The translations under genes were made by a program, and so were the position numbers. Positions 9,798 to 22,941 of a stretch of DNA of 64,000 bases are shown piece after piece. The notes under the pieces were generated by a model, which was given only the letters and a program-made list of their open reading frames with translations, had not been told where the DNA came from and searched no databases. Position 1 is the first letter of the stretch. Each line of letters starts with the position of its first letter. The stretch is from Casuarina equisetifolia (lineage: Eukaryota; Streptophyta; Magnoliopsida; Fagales; Casuarinaceae). Where the stretch lies: NCBI GenBank assembly GCA_028551475.1, contig CM052357.1, positions 992,001-1,056,000 on the forward strand. Reading direction: 5' to 3'.

Positions 9798-12700
9798 ATG
9801 GAGGTTAAAGTCTCGTCCATTTTCATATACCCGATTAAGTCATGCCGTGGAATTTCAGTTCCTCAAGCACCTATCACTCCCACTGGTAATCATCATGCTC
9901 AGTAGTTCAATTTTTCTTTTTTGTTCTGTTTCTTGTTGTTCCTGCGGTGTTTCTTTGACCCATTTGATCATTCTCCCCCCTTGCTCTAACTATTCTCAAA
10001 GATATAGTTCTTGGGTCGGGCGCTTTTATTTTCTAGTTCGAATCGATCATCCGTAATTTGGAAGTTTAAGTTACTAGCTTGCTGAATTTGCATGTTCACA
10101 ACCCTTTTGATTGCAGATTCCAAGGTAGAAATTTTTGAATTTCGGAATCGATCGGAAGATAACATAACAAAGATTTGCAACTTCATACTCAAAAGAACAA
10201 AAAGCTGAAATTTTGAATAGTAGTTATAGAAAACTGTTTATATTATCGTTTTCTTCAAGAAATTGTTTACTTTGCATGTAATTTTGGGATTATCCACGAC
10301 TTTCATTCTCTGTTTTAAGTTTTTATGCGATCGATGCAACATGCTAATACACCTTTCTTCCAGAGTCAGATGCATTTCAGTTTGAGATTGGCTTCTTTGA
10401 GCCCATTTGTGTATAAACTAACCAGATTTGAGCTTTAAATTTCAACTGCAACACTAAATAGGATGAGCTGAAGTCACATCAAAGTTTAATCAAACAGCTG
10501 TTAAAGAGTCAACTTATGTGTTTCTCATTCCTTGTAACAGTTCGGGAGGTTATAAAAGCTTCTGGTTAGCAGAGTTATTTAGGCTGATGATCAAGCTTAG
10601 TCTTGACCTGTTATAGATGCCTCAAGCTGCAGTACTGCTGCCATTTCACTAATATACGATCTCTTTTGGACCGAATGGTCTTCTATTTCATTCAGGAACC
10701 AAGGTGTTGGATTACATCTTGAGTGTACTGAATAGGCAATGATATGCTTGTATGAATTGGTCAATTGGGCTGACCACATTAGCTTTCACTGGAAGTTATT
10801 TTAGAGTTTACTTCATTATGTCCAGATCCCAACAAGGTGCCCTGCTACATCTAGCATAAACAAATCATGTGAAATGTGAAATTCCCATCCTATATTGGTA
10901 GAAAACTTCATATTTTAACATTAGGCAATGCGAAGAAACCAGACTAAGCATGTGAAACATTTTCAGTTAGAATTGACTTAACACTTTTATGCTTGATATT
11001 ACAGGATTTCGATGGGATCGACAATGGCTAGTAATCAATAGCAAAGGGAGGGCATATACACAGAGAGTTGAACCAAAGCTTGCTTTGGTTGAGGTGGAGT
11101 TGCCAAATGAAGCTTTCTTAGAGGGTTGGGAACCTACTGCCAGCTCGTACATGGGTAAAGTCTTTGTTCTTTGTTTTTAAAGTCTTCTAAACATAATTCT
11201 CTGGAACTATAGTACTTGCATCATCTCAGGTAACACACTGAGCCTTATATTGATTTTTTTCAAAACAAGAGAGTTTTTTTGGTTGTCAAACAAAAAAACA
11301 GAAGACTTTATCATTGACTTAAATTATCCAAATAAATGTATGTTCTCTGATTATGGTATATGTGTTTAGTATTCGGGCTGGACTGTTGGTTCTGGGTTGA
11401 CTTAGCTGATTCTGAGATTGAACTCTAATTCTTTGTTTTTGTTCTGGAAATTGTATGGTACTTTATAATCAATAGATGAGCCCCATAATCATGTGTTAGA
11501 TTATGGTGCAATATCTCCAATAGCTTTTCTCACTGATGGTATACATTAATCACCATGAGTAACTGAGAGTGCATATGTTGTGGCCGCCACTTTTCCTCTA
11601 CATTTCATGAACTTTTTTCCTAAAATGCAGTGTAATTTGCGTAGCCTATGCTAGGAAGTATGATGAACTTGTTTGTAGAGTTGTGATTTTAATGGCCTCT
11701 GCTAGTTGGTTCCAGTATTGTGGATCCTATCTGAGGAGTGGCCTTCTAATGGGCGAGGAGAGTGAATTTTCCCACTAAAATTTTCTCCCAAAAATTATCT
11801 TATATTGCCAACTCATTTCTACATCCATTTCACATTTTTCATTGTTTCTTGATTATCATTTACCACTTATTTGTCCTTGCAGTCATAAAAGCACCTGGGA
11901 TGAACGTGCTGAAGGTTTCTCTGAGTAAACCACGCAAAAAAACAGATGGTGTCTCAGTCTGGGAATGGTCTGGCTCTGCGTTGGACGAAGGAGATGAAGC
12001 ATCACAATGGTTTTCAAACTATCTAGAGAAGCCCAGCCGGCTAGTGTGTTTTAATACTGGTAGGGTGCCCAAACAAGATCTTTGTACATTTTATAACTTG
12101 ACATTGTTCCAACTCATAATGGGTACCAATTAAAAGCTGAAATTACTTTGGATGGGGTATTGAAAATGGAAATTTTCTTCAATTGGAGGATGGCAGGGCA
12201 TGGTGTGGCCCATATAAATTAGCATCCTAAGACAAACACTTATTTCCCGATGGTAGACCAATGCATAGACACTTTCGACAGGAAGAAGGAAAAAAAGATA
12301 AGTACATAGTTGTCATTGTTTCCGACTAAATAACAGCTGACAAGTGATTTGGCTGCATTTAATTACAATAAAAAAATTTCTCCCTGACAATGTGTTTCCT
12401 TTTCCTTATTGGCTTTACTTGTATTTACTTCTATTTTAAATCATGGTTCCATCATATTCTAATGCAGCTTCAGAAACTAGGCCTGTGGAACCTGGATATG
12501 CTCCTGGACAGAATATCTTGTTTAATGACATGTATCCGTACTTGCTAATATCTCAGGTTGGTGCAGTTGATAAACAAATGCCAAGTTGTCTTTGCCTCTA
12601 GATAGATAGTTAATGTTGGGGTCAACATATCTTTTACAGGGATCATTGGATGCTCTAAATAAGCTTCTCAATGAGCCGGTTCCAATTAACCGTTTCAGGC

Positions 12701-14009
12701 CCAAGTATCTACTTTTTACCATGTCTCTTCATTTTACACATAGCCATCCATGAACTTTGCACTTATAGGTCTTTGAAAAACTTTACTTGTGTTTTTTAGC
12801 ATCCTGGTTGATGGTTGCGAACCATTTGCTGAAGACTTGTGGACGGAGATGAGGATAAACAAATTCACATTTCAAGGCGTCAAGCTATGCTCCCGCTGTA
12901 AGGTGAGGCCAATCTTGCTTCGTGTTCTGCTTATCTAGTGCAATTCAAATTATTTGCCATAAAGTTATTAATGTATCTCATGTGTTGTGTGGTGCTTTTT
13001 TTTTTCTTATTTTTTTTTCTTTTTTAATAAAGTTGTTTAACGATGGAACATGAACAAATATCTTTCCTCTATGTGGACTTAGGTTGAAATGAAAAATGTT
13101 ATAAGCCAGTTGCTAAGATCAACTATTGAAGATAACATTTAAAGAACGGCCACAGCTCTTAGTTGAGCTTAAAGATGAAAACGTGAGTGCATGCTCAGGC
13201 ACCAGAGCTAAAGCAGTTTGAGCTTAGTCATGATGAAATGAATAGAAAATCTCTGTCGGATACCATGTTCGTGTAAATCATCCAAGTCTTTTTATTATTG
13301 CAGAACTCAAATTGTTCCTTTTAGCTGTATCCGAAGTCATGTGTTAGAATTTATGGTTTGATTAGCACGGATTATGTCATTTTATCCCTTTAAAAACAAT
13401 TCATAAGGAGAGCCATCTCCTTCATTTAAAGAGGATGCCGGGACAAGATGTAAACAATGTGAGTAGAACAATTTTCGATATTCTACACAAGAATTAGAGG
13501 TCCCAAATTCAGACTACCCTAAAATTTCTTCATTTACATATCCTTTATCTATAGGTCCTGGTGTCTTATTTGCAGCAATTTGTTGCCCACGTATGGGCTT
13601 CTCATAATAGCAACTTCTCTGAGCCTTTCCAATCACTAATTATAGATGTGTATTTCACCTGCTTGACTCTGCTCTCTCTGTATTTTTCAGGTCCCTACAA
13701 TCAATCAAGAAACTGGGACTGCAGGCCATGAGCCGAATGACACTCTTAAGAAAATCCGGTCTGACAAAGTCTTGCGTCCAACACAGAAACAGCAGGGAAA
13801 GGTGAGTCCTAAATCACCGCCTACAACAATTTTATGTCCTTCATCCAAATGATTGAAAGATAACATGTCAAGTGGTTCTGCAGTTCTACTTTGGTCAGAA
13901 TTTAGTCTGGAAGGATTCCCTTACTGAAGGGACTGGAAAGATCCTCAAGGTGGGGGATCCTGTTTATGTCCTCAAAAAGGTCTCCTCTGCTAATGAAGCA
14001 CCAGCTTGA
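9798..14009 (+). CDS. mARC-like MOSC-domain protein, tandem copy 1 (At5g44720/At1g30910-like)
   Basis: Eight exons with GT-AG borders: 9798-9885, 11005-11154, 11883-12059, 12468-12556, 12640-12704, 12800-12902, 13691-13801 and 13884-14009. They join into 909 nt, 302 residues. The product begins MEVKVSSIFIYPIKSCRG, a MOSC N-terminal domain (about 1-118, with GFRWDRQWLVIN), then a MOSC domain (about 140-295, with INRFRPNILVDGCEPFAEDLW). Cys223 in KLCSRCKVPTIN aligns with the cysteine that binds molybdenum in mitochondrial amidoxime-reducing components. Those enzymes reduce N-hydroxylated compounds, taking electrons from cytochrome b5 and its reductase. Annotations often call this family 'molybdenum cofactor sulfurase-like', but no NifS-like domain is present. 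Location (mitochondrion or elsewhere) is not clear from the short N-terminus. Copy 2 at 15912 has identical exon lengths. Confidence 0.9.
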
Positions 14010-14570
14010 AATCTTCGGAAGATCTGCATTTTTATGGTTTTTTCTGCCTTCCACGCAGAATTTCTGCCATTACGAACAATGTTTATATATGATAAGACTT
14101 GTTGTATTGTATGGGAAAAATAAGTGATGGCTTTGCTAGTGCAGAGTGTCTATGAATAAAGTCTTATTGACCCTTTAGATATTTAACAAAGAATATGCGA
14201 AGTGTTCGATGAGTGCCCAACTATTCTTAAAGAAAATTCGAAAAAGGTTTGTAGGAAGCTGCAAAAGAACGAGGTTGAAACTCTGTGATATGTAGTGGAC
14301 TTCGCATTTGATAATTGATTGGATTATCATACAATGGATGGTTTTATAATTATCTATATCATATCTCAAAAGAGAATCCCCAAAAGAAAATAAACAAATA
14401 AATAAATCAACACAATCAGCAGGAGCTCACTCCCCCGTCATGGATCGCTATCTGTGATCTACTTTTTGAAAAAATTTAATTTATTTTTAGTTTTTAAGAT
14501 TTAGTCAAAATTAGGAATCAAGACAAAATAAGAGTTTTGCATGTAAGGTCAAAATGATAAGTTTGTTCGG
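14010..14570 (+). repeat. mARC 3'-flank repeat unit, copy at gene 1
   Basis: 3' untranslated and flanking sequence of mARC gene 1. Recognisable landmarks are AAAGAATATGCGAAGTG, GATGAGTGCCCAACTATT, GAAGCTGCAAAAGAAC, GTGATATGTAGTGGACTT, TTGATAATTGATTGGATTA and a final block near ATATCTCAAAAGAGAATCC. The same series recurs about seven more times downstream (20.0-21.7, 26.9-27.8 and 31.2-31.9 kb), where it has been copied away from its gene. Confidence 0.75.
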
Positions 14571-14887
14571 TTTAATTCAAGTTACTTGTAAGTTTTGAGG
14601 ATTTAGAAAACCTTATATGTGCGTTATTATTTGATAAAATGTCATAATGACTAAAAAAGAACTACAAAAAGGAGAAATCCTCTATAAATTTTTTGGTATA
14701 CAAAAGTATCAAAAGTGAAGTACTATCATTTTGCAAGCATATGAATAGCTTATTTCAAATCATGTAAAATATATTCACTACCTTTTATAGCTATTTTATG
14801 CATTTGTTTGTTACAAAATGGTTGTATGCAATTATCAAAGTAGGTGCTGTCCTATATTGGACCCTACACCCTAATACCAACATTAGT

Positions 14888-15205
14888 CTTTGATTAAGAA
14901 AGACGTACAGATTTTCTCTGAAAAAATTATCTTGTCTGTTAATTTCTACACATTTTGGATTCTTTTCTTGATTTCTTTCTTTCTTTCTTCACCTTTTGCG
15001 TGTATGAATTGGTCTGGTGCTTTGGCTTTATGCAGTAGGTCCTCCTGATGAGTTGAACTTGGCTGCGTTAATACATCATTAAGAACACAGGAAATAAGAC
15101 TCACAGCTTGGAGATAATGGAAGTCAAAATCTTAATCAATTTTCATGTACTCGATTAAGGCTAATGGAGTCTCATTTCACTTAAATTACAACCAATGCCT
15201 GGGAC
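14888..15205 (+). pseudogene. mARC promoter and exon-1 fragment between the two full copies
   Basis: This stretch parallels the promoter, leader and first exon of mARC copy 2 (15700-15999): the same TTTGATTA..AAAGA.GTACAGATTT start, TTGGATTCTTTTC, CTGGTGCTTTG, GAACTTGGCTG.GTTAATACATC and GAGATAATGGAAGTCAAA. The ATG at 15117 opens MEVKILINFHVLD and then stops. No later exons follow before copy 2 begins. It is a truncated extra copy of the 5' end, likely a by-product of the tandem duplication. Confidence 0.8.
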
Positions 15206-15690
15206 CCGTGAGCCTAGACCCTTGCCATAGTTCTTGGTTATGTCAAACCACTACGCTCTGCTTCCAGCGTCCACGACACCCTACTGCATGATGGTTCCAC
15301 TTTGGCCTCACTCTCTTCAAAGCCACTTGTGATGTGTATGTACTATGTACTATAACACTTTTTATAGGTGATTCTATGAAACTCAAATCATTATATCAAA
15401 GGTCCTAGAATCAAAGGGTAACCAGTCGCAAGCCATGACTGCATTCTATCATCCAAACAAATCACTAGTTCATAAAATCATAAAAATGGAAGATTCCATG
15501 CTCAAAAATTATGTTAATTTTCATCACCTACATCATCTTCATGTTGAATGTAATGGCATTGATTTAGGGTGGGTAGGGTCAGTAGGGTCACTTGAATTTT
15601 GTGCTAATGTTGTCTTCTCTCCTCTTATAGTATCTTCTATAAACGAAATGTCCACGTTCTCTCAATGAACAAAGAAAAACAACAATCTCT
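15206..15690. other. Spacer between the mARC fragment and copy 2
   Basis: No gene supported. A frame at 15435-15668 has no recognisable domain. Confidence 0.4.
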
Positions 15691-15911
15691 TGTCTGGAAA
15701 ACTATTCTTTGATTAGGAAAGAGGTACAGATTTCATTATAAAAGCTTATATTGTTTGTTAATTTCTACGCCTTTTGGATTCTTTTCTCTCCTTTTGCGTG
15801 TGTGGATAAGTCTGGTGCTTTGCCTTTATGTAATACGTCCCGGTGAATTGAACTTGGCTGTGTTAATACATCGTTTGGAACCCAGGCAAGAACACTCAGA
15901 GCTCGGTGACA

Positions 15912-18900
15912 ATGGAGGTCAAAGTCTCTTCCATTTTTATATACCCGATTAAGTCTTGCCGAGGAATTTCAGTTTCGCAAACACCCATCACTCCCACTGG
16001 TAAAACCAGCATGCATCGGTTCTTCTTTGTTCCATTTGATTGTTTTCTTATCATTTTCTGGGTTGTCTGTTTTTCTTTATGTTGTTGGGATCGAGAGTTG
16101 AACTGCAAATCTTCATCGTCCGTCTATAATTTGGAATGTGAAGTCACTGGCTAGCTTTTGCATGGCCAGAACTGATTAAAAGAAAAAGCTAAGGATTTGA
16201 ATAGAAGTTGTAGAAAGCAGTTTATATGGGGATCAAGTATAAGTTATCACCCTTTTGCTGTCATTTTCTTGAAAAACTTGTTTACTTGCATATAATTTAG
16301 GATCATCCACGATTTTCCTTCTGTGTTTAAGTTTTTACCTGATCTATTGCAACATGTTAGTACACCTTTCTTTGAGCTTATACGTGTATAAACTAACTAA
16401 ATTTCAGCTTTAAATTTCATCTGTAGCACTAAACAGAAAGCAGAAGTTCCCATCAAATTTTATGTCATAAAGCTGTTAGTTGTAGAGATATAAGGTTCTG
16501 GTTAGAAGAATCAGTATGGCTGATGATCAAGCTTAGTCTTGAACTGTTATGATGGATCAAGCTTTGTTATAGATGGATCAAGCTGCAGAACTGCTGCCAT
16601 GTCACTAATCTACGATCTCTTTTGGACCAAATTTTTCTTCTATTTCGTTCGGGAAACAAGCTGAATCTTAATCCAGACACCAATTATTGATTAATTTAAG
16701 AACCATAGTCCGTGGCCACAACAGCTTTCAATAAAGTATGCAGATAAAAGAAAGATGGGTGTCCCAAAGATATGGTCTTTGTAACCTTCTCATTCTGAGT
16801 TTCAATCCTAAGCTTTCCATTGGAATCTGGATTGTTAGATTACATCATGCTTGTCCTGAAAAGGCAATGGTTGATATTATAGGAATGTAAAGCACCTGAA
16901 ACATTCTGAGTTAGATCTGATTCCGTATTCTTCTTCTTCTTTGTTGCTTGATATTATAGGATTTCGATGGGATCGTCGATGGCTAGTTGTAAATAGCGAA
17001 GGGAGGGGTTATACACAAAAGGTTGCCCCAAAGCTTGCTTTAGTTCAGGTGGAGTTGCCAAATGAAGCTTTTTCAGAGGGTTGGGAACCTACTTCAAGCT
17101 CATATATGGGTAATGTCTTTGTTCTTTGTTTATATTTTCTTCTAAACATCATTCTTTGTTATTCTCAAAAAGCCTTACATTGGTTCTCACAGCAAGAGAT
17201 GTATTGGTTATCAGACAAGAAAAGATAGAATATATTTTATTATCAACTGTGAAATTATCCAAATTAGTTTATGTTTTCCTTATATTTCTCGAACTTTTTC
17301 TACAAGGCAGTATAATTTGCTTAACCTATGCTAAAGGTATGATGAACTTGTTTATGTGAAGAGTGGAATGGACCTTCTAATGGGCAAGGAAAAGTTAATT
17401 CCAGCTAAAGTTATCTCTCACAAATTAACTTATGTCCAACTTATTGATCCTTCCATTTCACAATTTTTATTGTGTTTCTTAATTCTCATTCACCATTTAT
17501 TTGTCTTTACAGTCATAAAAGCACCTGGGATGAATGTGCTAAAGGTTTCTCTGACTAAACCGCGGGAAACAACAGATGGTGTCTCAATTTGGGAATGGTC
17601 TGGCTCTGCATTGGATGAAGGAGATGAAGCATCACAATGGTTTTCAAACTACTTAGAGAAGCCCAGCCGGCTAGTGTGTTTCAATACTGGTATGGCTTGA
17701 TCTCTGTGCGTTTTTAAACTATCTTAACTATTGGAAATAGGTTCATAATCTAACCTAATAGGTTCATAATCTAACCTAAAAGTTAGCCTATAAGTTAAAA
17801 GACAATTTTTACATCTAAACATTATTTCTTTATTATGTGCAACTTTTGTTCTCAACACTCTTCCACATATCAAGCATACCTTGAATTTAAGGTTAAATGG
17901 GATAGAATAAATGCTCTAATACACCAAACATATGTGAAGGACTCAAATAAGATTAATTTAGACTAAGAATAAAAGATATTAATTTAGACTCCAACCCAAT
18001 CTAAAATCTAACTTATGAGTTAGAGGAATAATTTTTACATCTTAAACATTACCCAATGATTGAGTTTTCAAGCTCTTTCTTGTATACATATCTTGTATTT
18101 ACTTCTATTTTAGATCACAATTCCATCATTTTCTGGTGCAGCTTCAGAAACTAGACCTGTGGAACCTACATATGCCCTTGGACAAAGCATCTTGTTCTCT
18201 AACAAGTTTCCATACTTACTAATATCTCAGGTTGGTGCAGTTGATAAACGAAAGCCAAGGTTTTATGCCTTTAACTAGAATGTTAAATGTCAAGATCGGC
18301 ATATCTTTTACAGGGATCATTGGATGCTTTGAATAAGCTTCTCAGCGAGTCGGTTCCAATTAACCGATTCCGACCCAAGTATTACTCTTTATCATGTATC
18401 TTCCTTTCCTCTATAAGCATCCATTAACTTTGCAGCTGTTCATTGTTGGTACCAATGAACAATAAAAGAAAAAAAATACTAAATATAACCTAGATGTTAA
18501 TAGATTTGTCTCATGAGCAATACTTCTAAGCCTTCGAAATGTTTTCCTTGTGTTTTTCAGCATCCTGGTTGAAGGTTGTGAACCATTTGCTGAAGACTTG
18601 TGGACAGAGATGAAGATAAATAAATTCACATTCCAAGGTGTCAAGCTTTGCAACCGTTGTAAGGTAAAGTTTATTTGACAAAATTCTCACATTAGAGAGA
18701 ATAATACTTATAATATGTCTTATAAATTTAAACAACCTCCTTCAGTGAGGCATTTTGAAGCAAAATGAATATGAACTTTTTACTTAATATTGGAATCAAT
18801 CCTTTTTTCGTATAACAATCCATCACCAATTAAAAGACTGAGTTAAAATGTGGGAGAATATTGGACAAAAAGTCTATATTGAAGCGACAAGCGATTGGAA

Positions 18901-19997
18901 TATACCTTATAAATTTGGGTAATTCATCTCTTCAATAATACCTTTTGAGGAAATTTTGAAGAGAAGTAGATCTATGCCTTTTACAAGACTAATCTTGCTT
19001 TAGTTGCTTCATTTTTATCACAAGTCAAATTATCATTTCTTCTTTTTTCTTTTTCTTCATCTATTGAATGTGAAAAATATTGAGTATATTATCTGGTTGC
19101 TGAAATCTAGAGTCAAGTTGAAATGAAAAATAATATCAGCCACTTCCTAAGATGAAAATATTGAGGATAACATTTAAAGAACAGCTACACCTCACTATTG
19201 GGCACAAAGATGAAGCATGAGTGTACTCAAGCACCGGAGTTCAAAGAGTTTGAGCTTTAATGGTGATGAATATACCACCCTCATGCAAATTATCCAAGCC
19301 TTTTTAAGTCCACAAAACTTAACTTTTATCATTCCTTTTTATTTTTATTTTAAAATTTTGTGAGGTTGATTGACGAAGGTTGGATTATTTTTTTTTTCTT
19401 TAAAGCCAATTTCTAAAGAGGAAAGCATTCCTTTCACATAAGGAGGATACTAGAGCAACAATTAAGCAGTATGGGATACCATTTTCAACATCATATACAA
19501 AATGTGCTTGTCCCAATGTCTGTCCATTCACATATTCTGTATCTTTGGATCTTGATATCTTATTTGGAGCCATTTGTCTCCCACATTTGGGCTTCTCATG
19601 ATTGGCAACTTGTCTTAACCTTTTTAATAATTAGAAAAAGGTTTTCACCTGCTTGACCCTTCTTATTTTCAGATCCCTACAATCAATCAAGAAACTGGTA
19701 TTGCAGGCTCTGAGCCGATCGAGACCCTGAAGAAAATCCGTTCAGACAAAATCGTGCGTCCAACCCACAAACAGCAGGGAAAGGTGAGTCCTAAATCCCA
19801 AACTACAACAATTTTTTCTTGGTTTCATCCAAATGATTGATAGATAACATGTCCTTCAAATGGTTCTGCAGTTCTACTTTGGTCAGAATTTAGTCTGCAA
19901 GGATTCCCATGCTGAAGGGAACGGAAAGATCCTCAAGGTGGGGGATCCTGTTTATGTCCTCAAGAAGGTCCTCTCTGCCAATGAAGCAGCAGCTTGA
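15912..19997 (+). CDS. mARC-like MOSC-domain protein, tandem copy 2
   Basis: Eight exons: 15912-15999, 16960-17109, 17513-17689, 18142-18230, 18314-18378, 18561-18663, 19673-19783 and 19872-19997. Every exon has exactly the length of its counterpart in copy 1, giving 302 residues again. Domains are the same: MOSC-N (with GFRWDRRWLVVN), MOSC (with INRFRPNILVEGCEPFAEDLW) and the putative Mo-binding Cys223 in KLCNRCKIPTIN. Differences from copy 1 are scattered substitutions (for example PTYALGQSILFSNKFPY against PGYAPGQNILFNDMYPY), with no frame damage, so both copies look functional. Introns differ much more than exons, which points to an old duplication under purifying selection. The last exon and 3' flank are partly repeated immediately downstream. 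Confidence 0.9.
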
Positions 19998-20304
19998 AAA
20001 CTTTCGGATATCTACATTATTATGATGTTTTCTATATTTTATGCAGAATATCTACCATAATCACTAATGTTAATAAATAATAAGACATGTATGGAAATAA
20101 GGAAGGACAGCTTGCTAGTGCATGATGTTTATGTCCTCAAGAAGGTCCTCTCTGCCAATGAAGCAGCAGCTTGAAAACTTCCGGATATCTATATTATTAT
20201 GATGTTTTCTATATTTTATGCAGAATATCTATCATAATCACTAATGTTAATAAATGATAAGACATGTATGGGAATAAGGAAGGACTGCTTGCTAGTGCAT
20301 GATG
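19949..20304 (+). repeat. 177-bp tandem duplication of the mARC-2 stop region
   Basis: Two units, 19949-20125 and 20126-20304. Each starts TGTTTATGTCCTCAAGAAGG, contains the last codons (SANEAAA and stop), and ends in GCTAGTGCATGA. They differ by about half a dozen substitutions. The second copy is downstream of the real stop codon and has no acceptor of its own. Confidence 0.9.
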
Positions 20305-21720
20305 TGAATGAGTACAATCTGAAGACCGTTTTCATCACTAAGAAATAAAATGCAATGTGCTCGATAATTGCCCAACTATTGATGAAGAAAATGCAAAAAT
20401 ATTTGGAGGAAGTTGGAAAAGAATCAAGGGGGAATGCCGTGATATGAAGTGGACTGGGCATTTGACAATCGATTGGATGATTTTATAATTATCCATTCTA
20501 TATCTTAAATGCCATTCTCCAAAATTAAAAATCAACACAATTGTGAATAGTTCACTTAACTTGCCATGATTTTAGTTTGCAGTTTGTTTTCTAAAAAAAT
20601 TTAATTAATTATAATTCTCATCCTATATATATATATATATATATATATATTTTTAAGGATAAAGTAAAAATTAGGAATCAAGGAAAAATAAAGGTTTGCT
20701 TCAAAATATCTACACTTTTATGGTGCTATTGTCTCTATGCAGAATATCTACCATTATCATTAATGTTTATAAATAATAACACTTGTTGTGTAGTATGGGA
20801 ATAAGATGGTATAGCTTGCTAGTGCATAGTGTGAATCAGTCCAATCTTGGAGACCCTTCTCTCACTAAGAAATAAGATGCAATGTGTTGATGGGTGTCCA
20901 ACTATTCATGAAGAAAATATAAAAATGTTTAAAGGAAGTAGGGAAAGAATTAGGTAGAAACTTAGTGATATGAAGTGAACTTTGCATTTGATAATCAATT
21001 GAATGATCATATGTTGGATGGTGTTATAATTTTTTTATTTAATATCTCAAATGGGATTTTCCAAAATGAAAAATTAACACAATTGTTGATAGTTCACTCA
21101 CCTCATCACAAGTTAGTTTATGATTTGTTTCTTGAAAGAAATTAATTAGTTGTCATTCTCATCCTATATTTTCTTTTTCTTTTTCTTTTTCTTAAGGATA
21201 AAGTCAAAATTGAAAATCAAGAAAAAATAATAAAAGTTTGTCTTTAGAATATCTACATTAACACTAACATTTATAGATGATAAAACCTATTGTGTTGTAT
21301 GGGAATAAGTGATAGCTCGCTAAAGCATGGTATCAATAAGTACAATCTTAAAGACCCTTTTCATCATTAAGAATGAAAATGCAAAGTTTTTGATGAGTCC
21401 TTAAACATTGATAAAGAAAATGTAAACAAGTTTGGTAGAAGTTGTAGAAGAATAAGATGGAAACTCTCTTATATAAGTGGACTTTGCATTTTGATAATTT
21501 GCTTGAATAATCATGTTATGCAAGGTTTTATAATTTTCCATGTCATATCTCAAATGAGATGTTTTCTTGAAAAAAAAAAATCAAAATAATTATCAATAGC
21601 TCACTTCCTTTGTTGTGAATTATGATTTGTTTCTTCAAAAATTTTAATTAATTGCTGTTCTCATCCTATAATTTTCTTTCTTGAAAGTTAAGGGCCAAAA
21701 CAAAAATTTTGTTAAGGTTT
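20000..21720 (+). repeat. Array of three diverged mARC 3'-flank units
   Basis: Units at about 20000-20690, 20700-21215 and 21240-21720 repeat the same order of landmarks: TATGCAGAATATCTACCAT, GGGAATAAG..GATAGCTTGCTAG, the GACCCTT..TCA.TAAGAAAT block, GTCCAACTATT, GAAGTGGAC, CAATTGATTGGATGATCAT, CTCAAATGGGA and ATTAATTA..ATTCTCATCCTAT. Divergence increases along the array, and no exon sequence is left in the later units. Confidence 0.75.
20624..20650. repeat. (TA)n microsatellite, about 13 units
   Basis: Uninterrupted TA dinucleotides inside the first 3'-flank unit, in the place where sister units carry CATCCTAT followed by T-rich sequence. Confidence 0.95.
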
Positions 21721-21729
21721 CTTTCAAGT

Positions 21730-22941
21730 TAATTATAAGTTTAAGGTTTTAAAAACTCTATATATATTATATTATTTAATGAACTATTATAATAACTAAA
21801 AAAACCTATTGAATAGAAGAAATTCTTTAACCTTATTATTTAAATTGTGAGTTTTTTGGCATAAATATGCCCTATAATAGTCTATATCAAACCATCCCAC
21901 AGTACTATTTTTTATATGAACATCAAGCTTACTTATATTCATAAGCATACTAAAAGTCAAACTAAATTATAGTATCATATCTAGAAACTCATTCCAACCT
22001 CAACAAGTGCCTCATAAAATAAATAAACACACTAATATTTTGTCACTAAGAATAGGAAATACTAAAACTAATTGGATGATACCATCTCTAACTTGCCATG
22101 ACAAATTGTAAGGCCTAGACCTATTTATAAGCAGTTGAACCTGATATTTGAGATGCTATATTCATTCAGACTTTGAGGCTCTACATCGGAGTTCTGTTTT
22201 AAATAAATTTCTTCTTTGCTTCTTTTTTGTATATGTACGAGCTTGACGCTAATGTCAGTAGCCATCCTTTTTTGGTTTAGTGATGCCTCCCGCACATCAT
22301 TTAGAAAGCATATCTTCTAATCTTTCTTGGTCTAATGTTGGTGCAGATTTACAAGATGTATGCTTGGGATGAAACTGAGAAGTATTGTTCTTAAATCATC
22401 TAAAAAGGGTAAACCTGGCCAGATACTTTTTTAGTCTTGATTTGGTCCCTTTAAGTTTCTGTATTCATATTCTTCTTCTTTAATCTAATCTCATGAGAGA
22501 ATGGTATATAATCATAATCACTGAATCCGTGGAATATATTCCATTAGTGATTTACTTTGATATTGGGGAAGTAAGCATTCTTGATGCAATATTGGAGCAA
22601 ACTATAAGATTTCACTATAAAGCCCATCTGGAAGCTATTCTTAGCTGATTTTCTTGTGCAGATATTTGTATGATTCAGTCTCTTCATTTTGTAACTTCAT
22701 TTTGACTGGTAAACCACCAATTATAATGTCTAGAGTTAACGTCATTCATTTTGATGCTTAATTGCTCATGCGTATTCCATTCAACACAGTGGCATGTAGA
22801 TATGCTACTTTATGCATTTCAGATCTCTATTTTGAGGCACTAAGAGCGGATGCTCTTAATATGAAACACAATGGGGAAGGGAATTTTATTAAGGATTGGT
22901 AGACTGAAGGGTAAAGGAATACAATAATTTCAAGGCCCTGA
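21730..22941. other. Remnant flanks of a deleted PPR copy, then 3' flank of the CAT pseudogene
   Basis: About 21870-21960 (ACAGTACTATTTTTTATATG and following) resembles sequence that precedes both PPR copies (near 28125-28190 and 32190-32250). From about 22066 (GGATGATACCATC) the sequence instead follows the region 3' of the intact PPR gene (35435 onward) up to the CAT 3' end. The PPR gene that should lie between is absent, so this looks like a deletion scar of roughly 3 kb. No gene is seen here. Confidence 0.55.
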
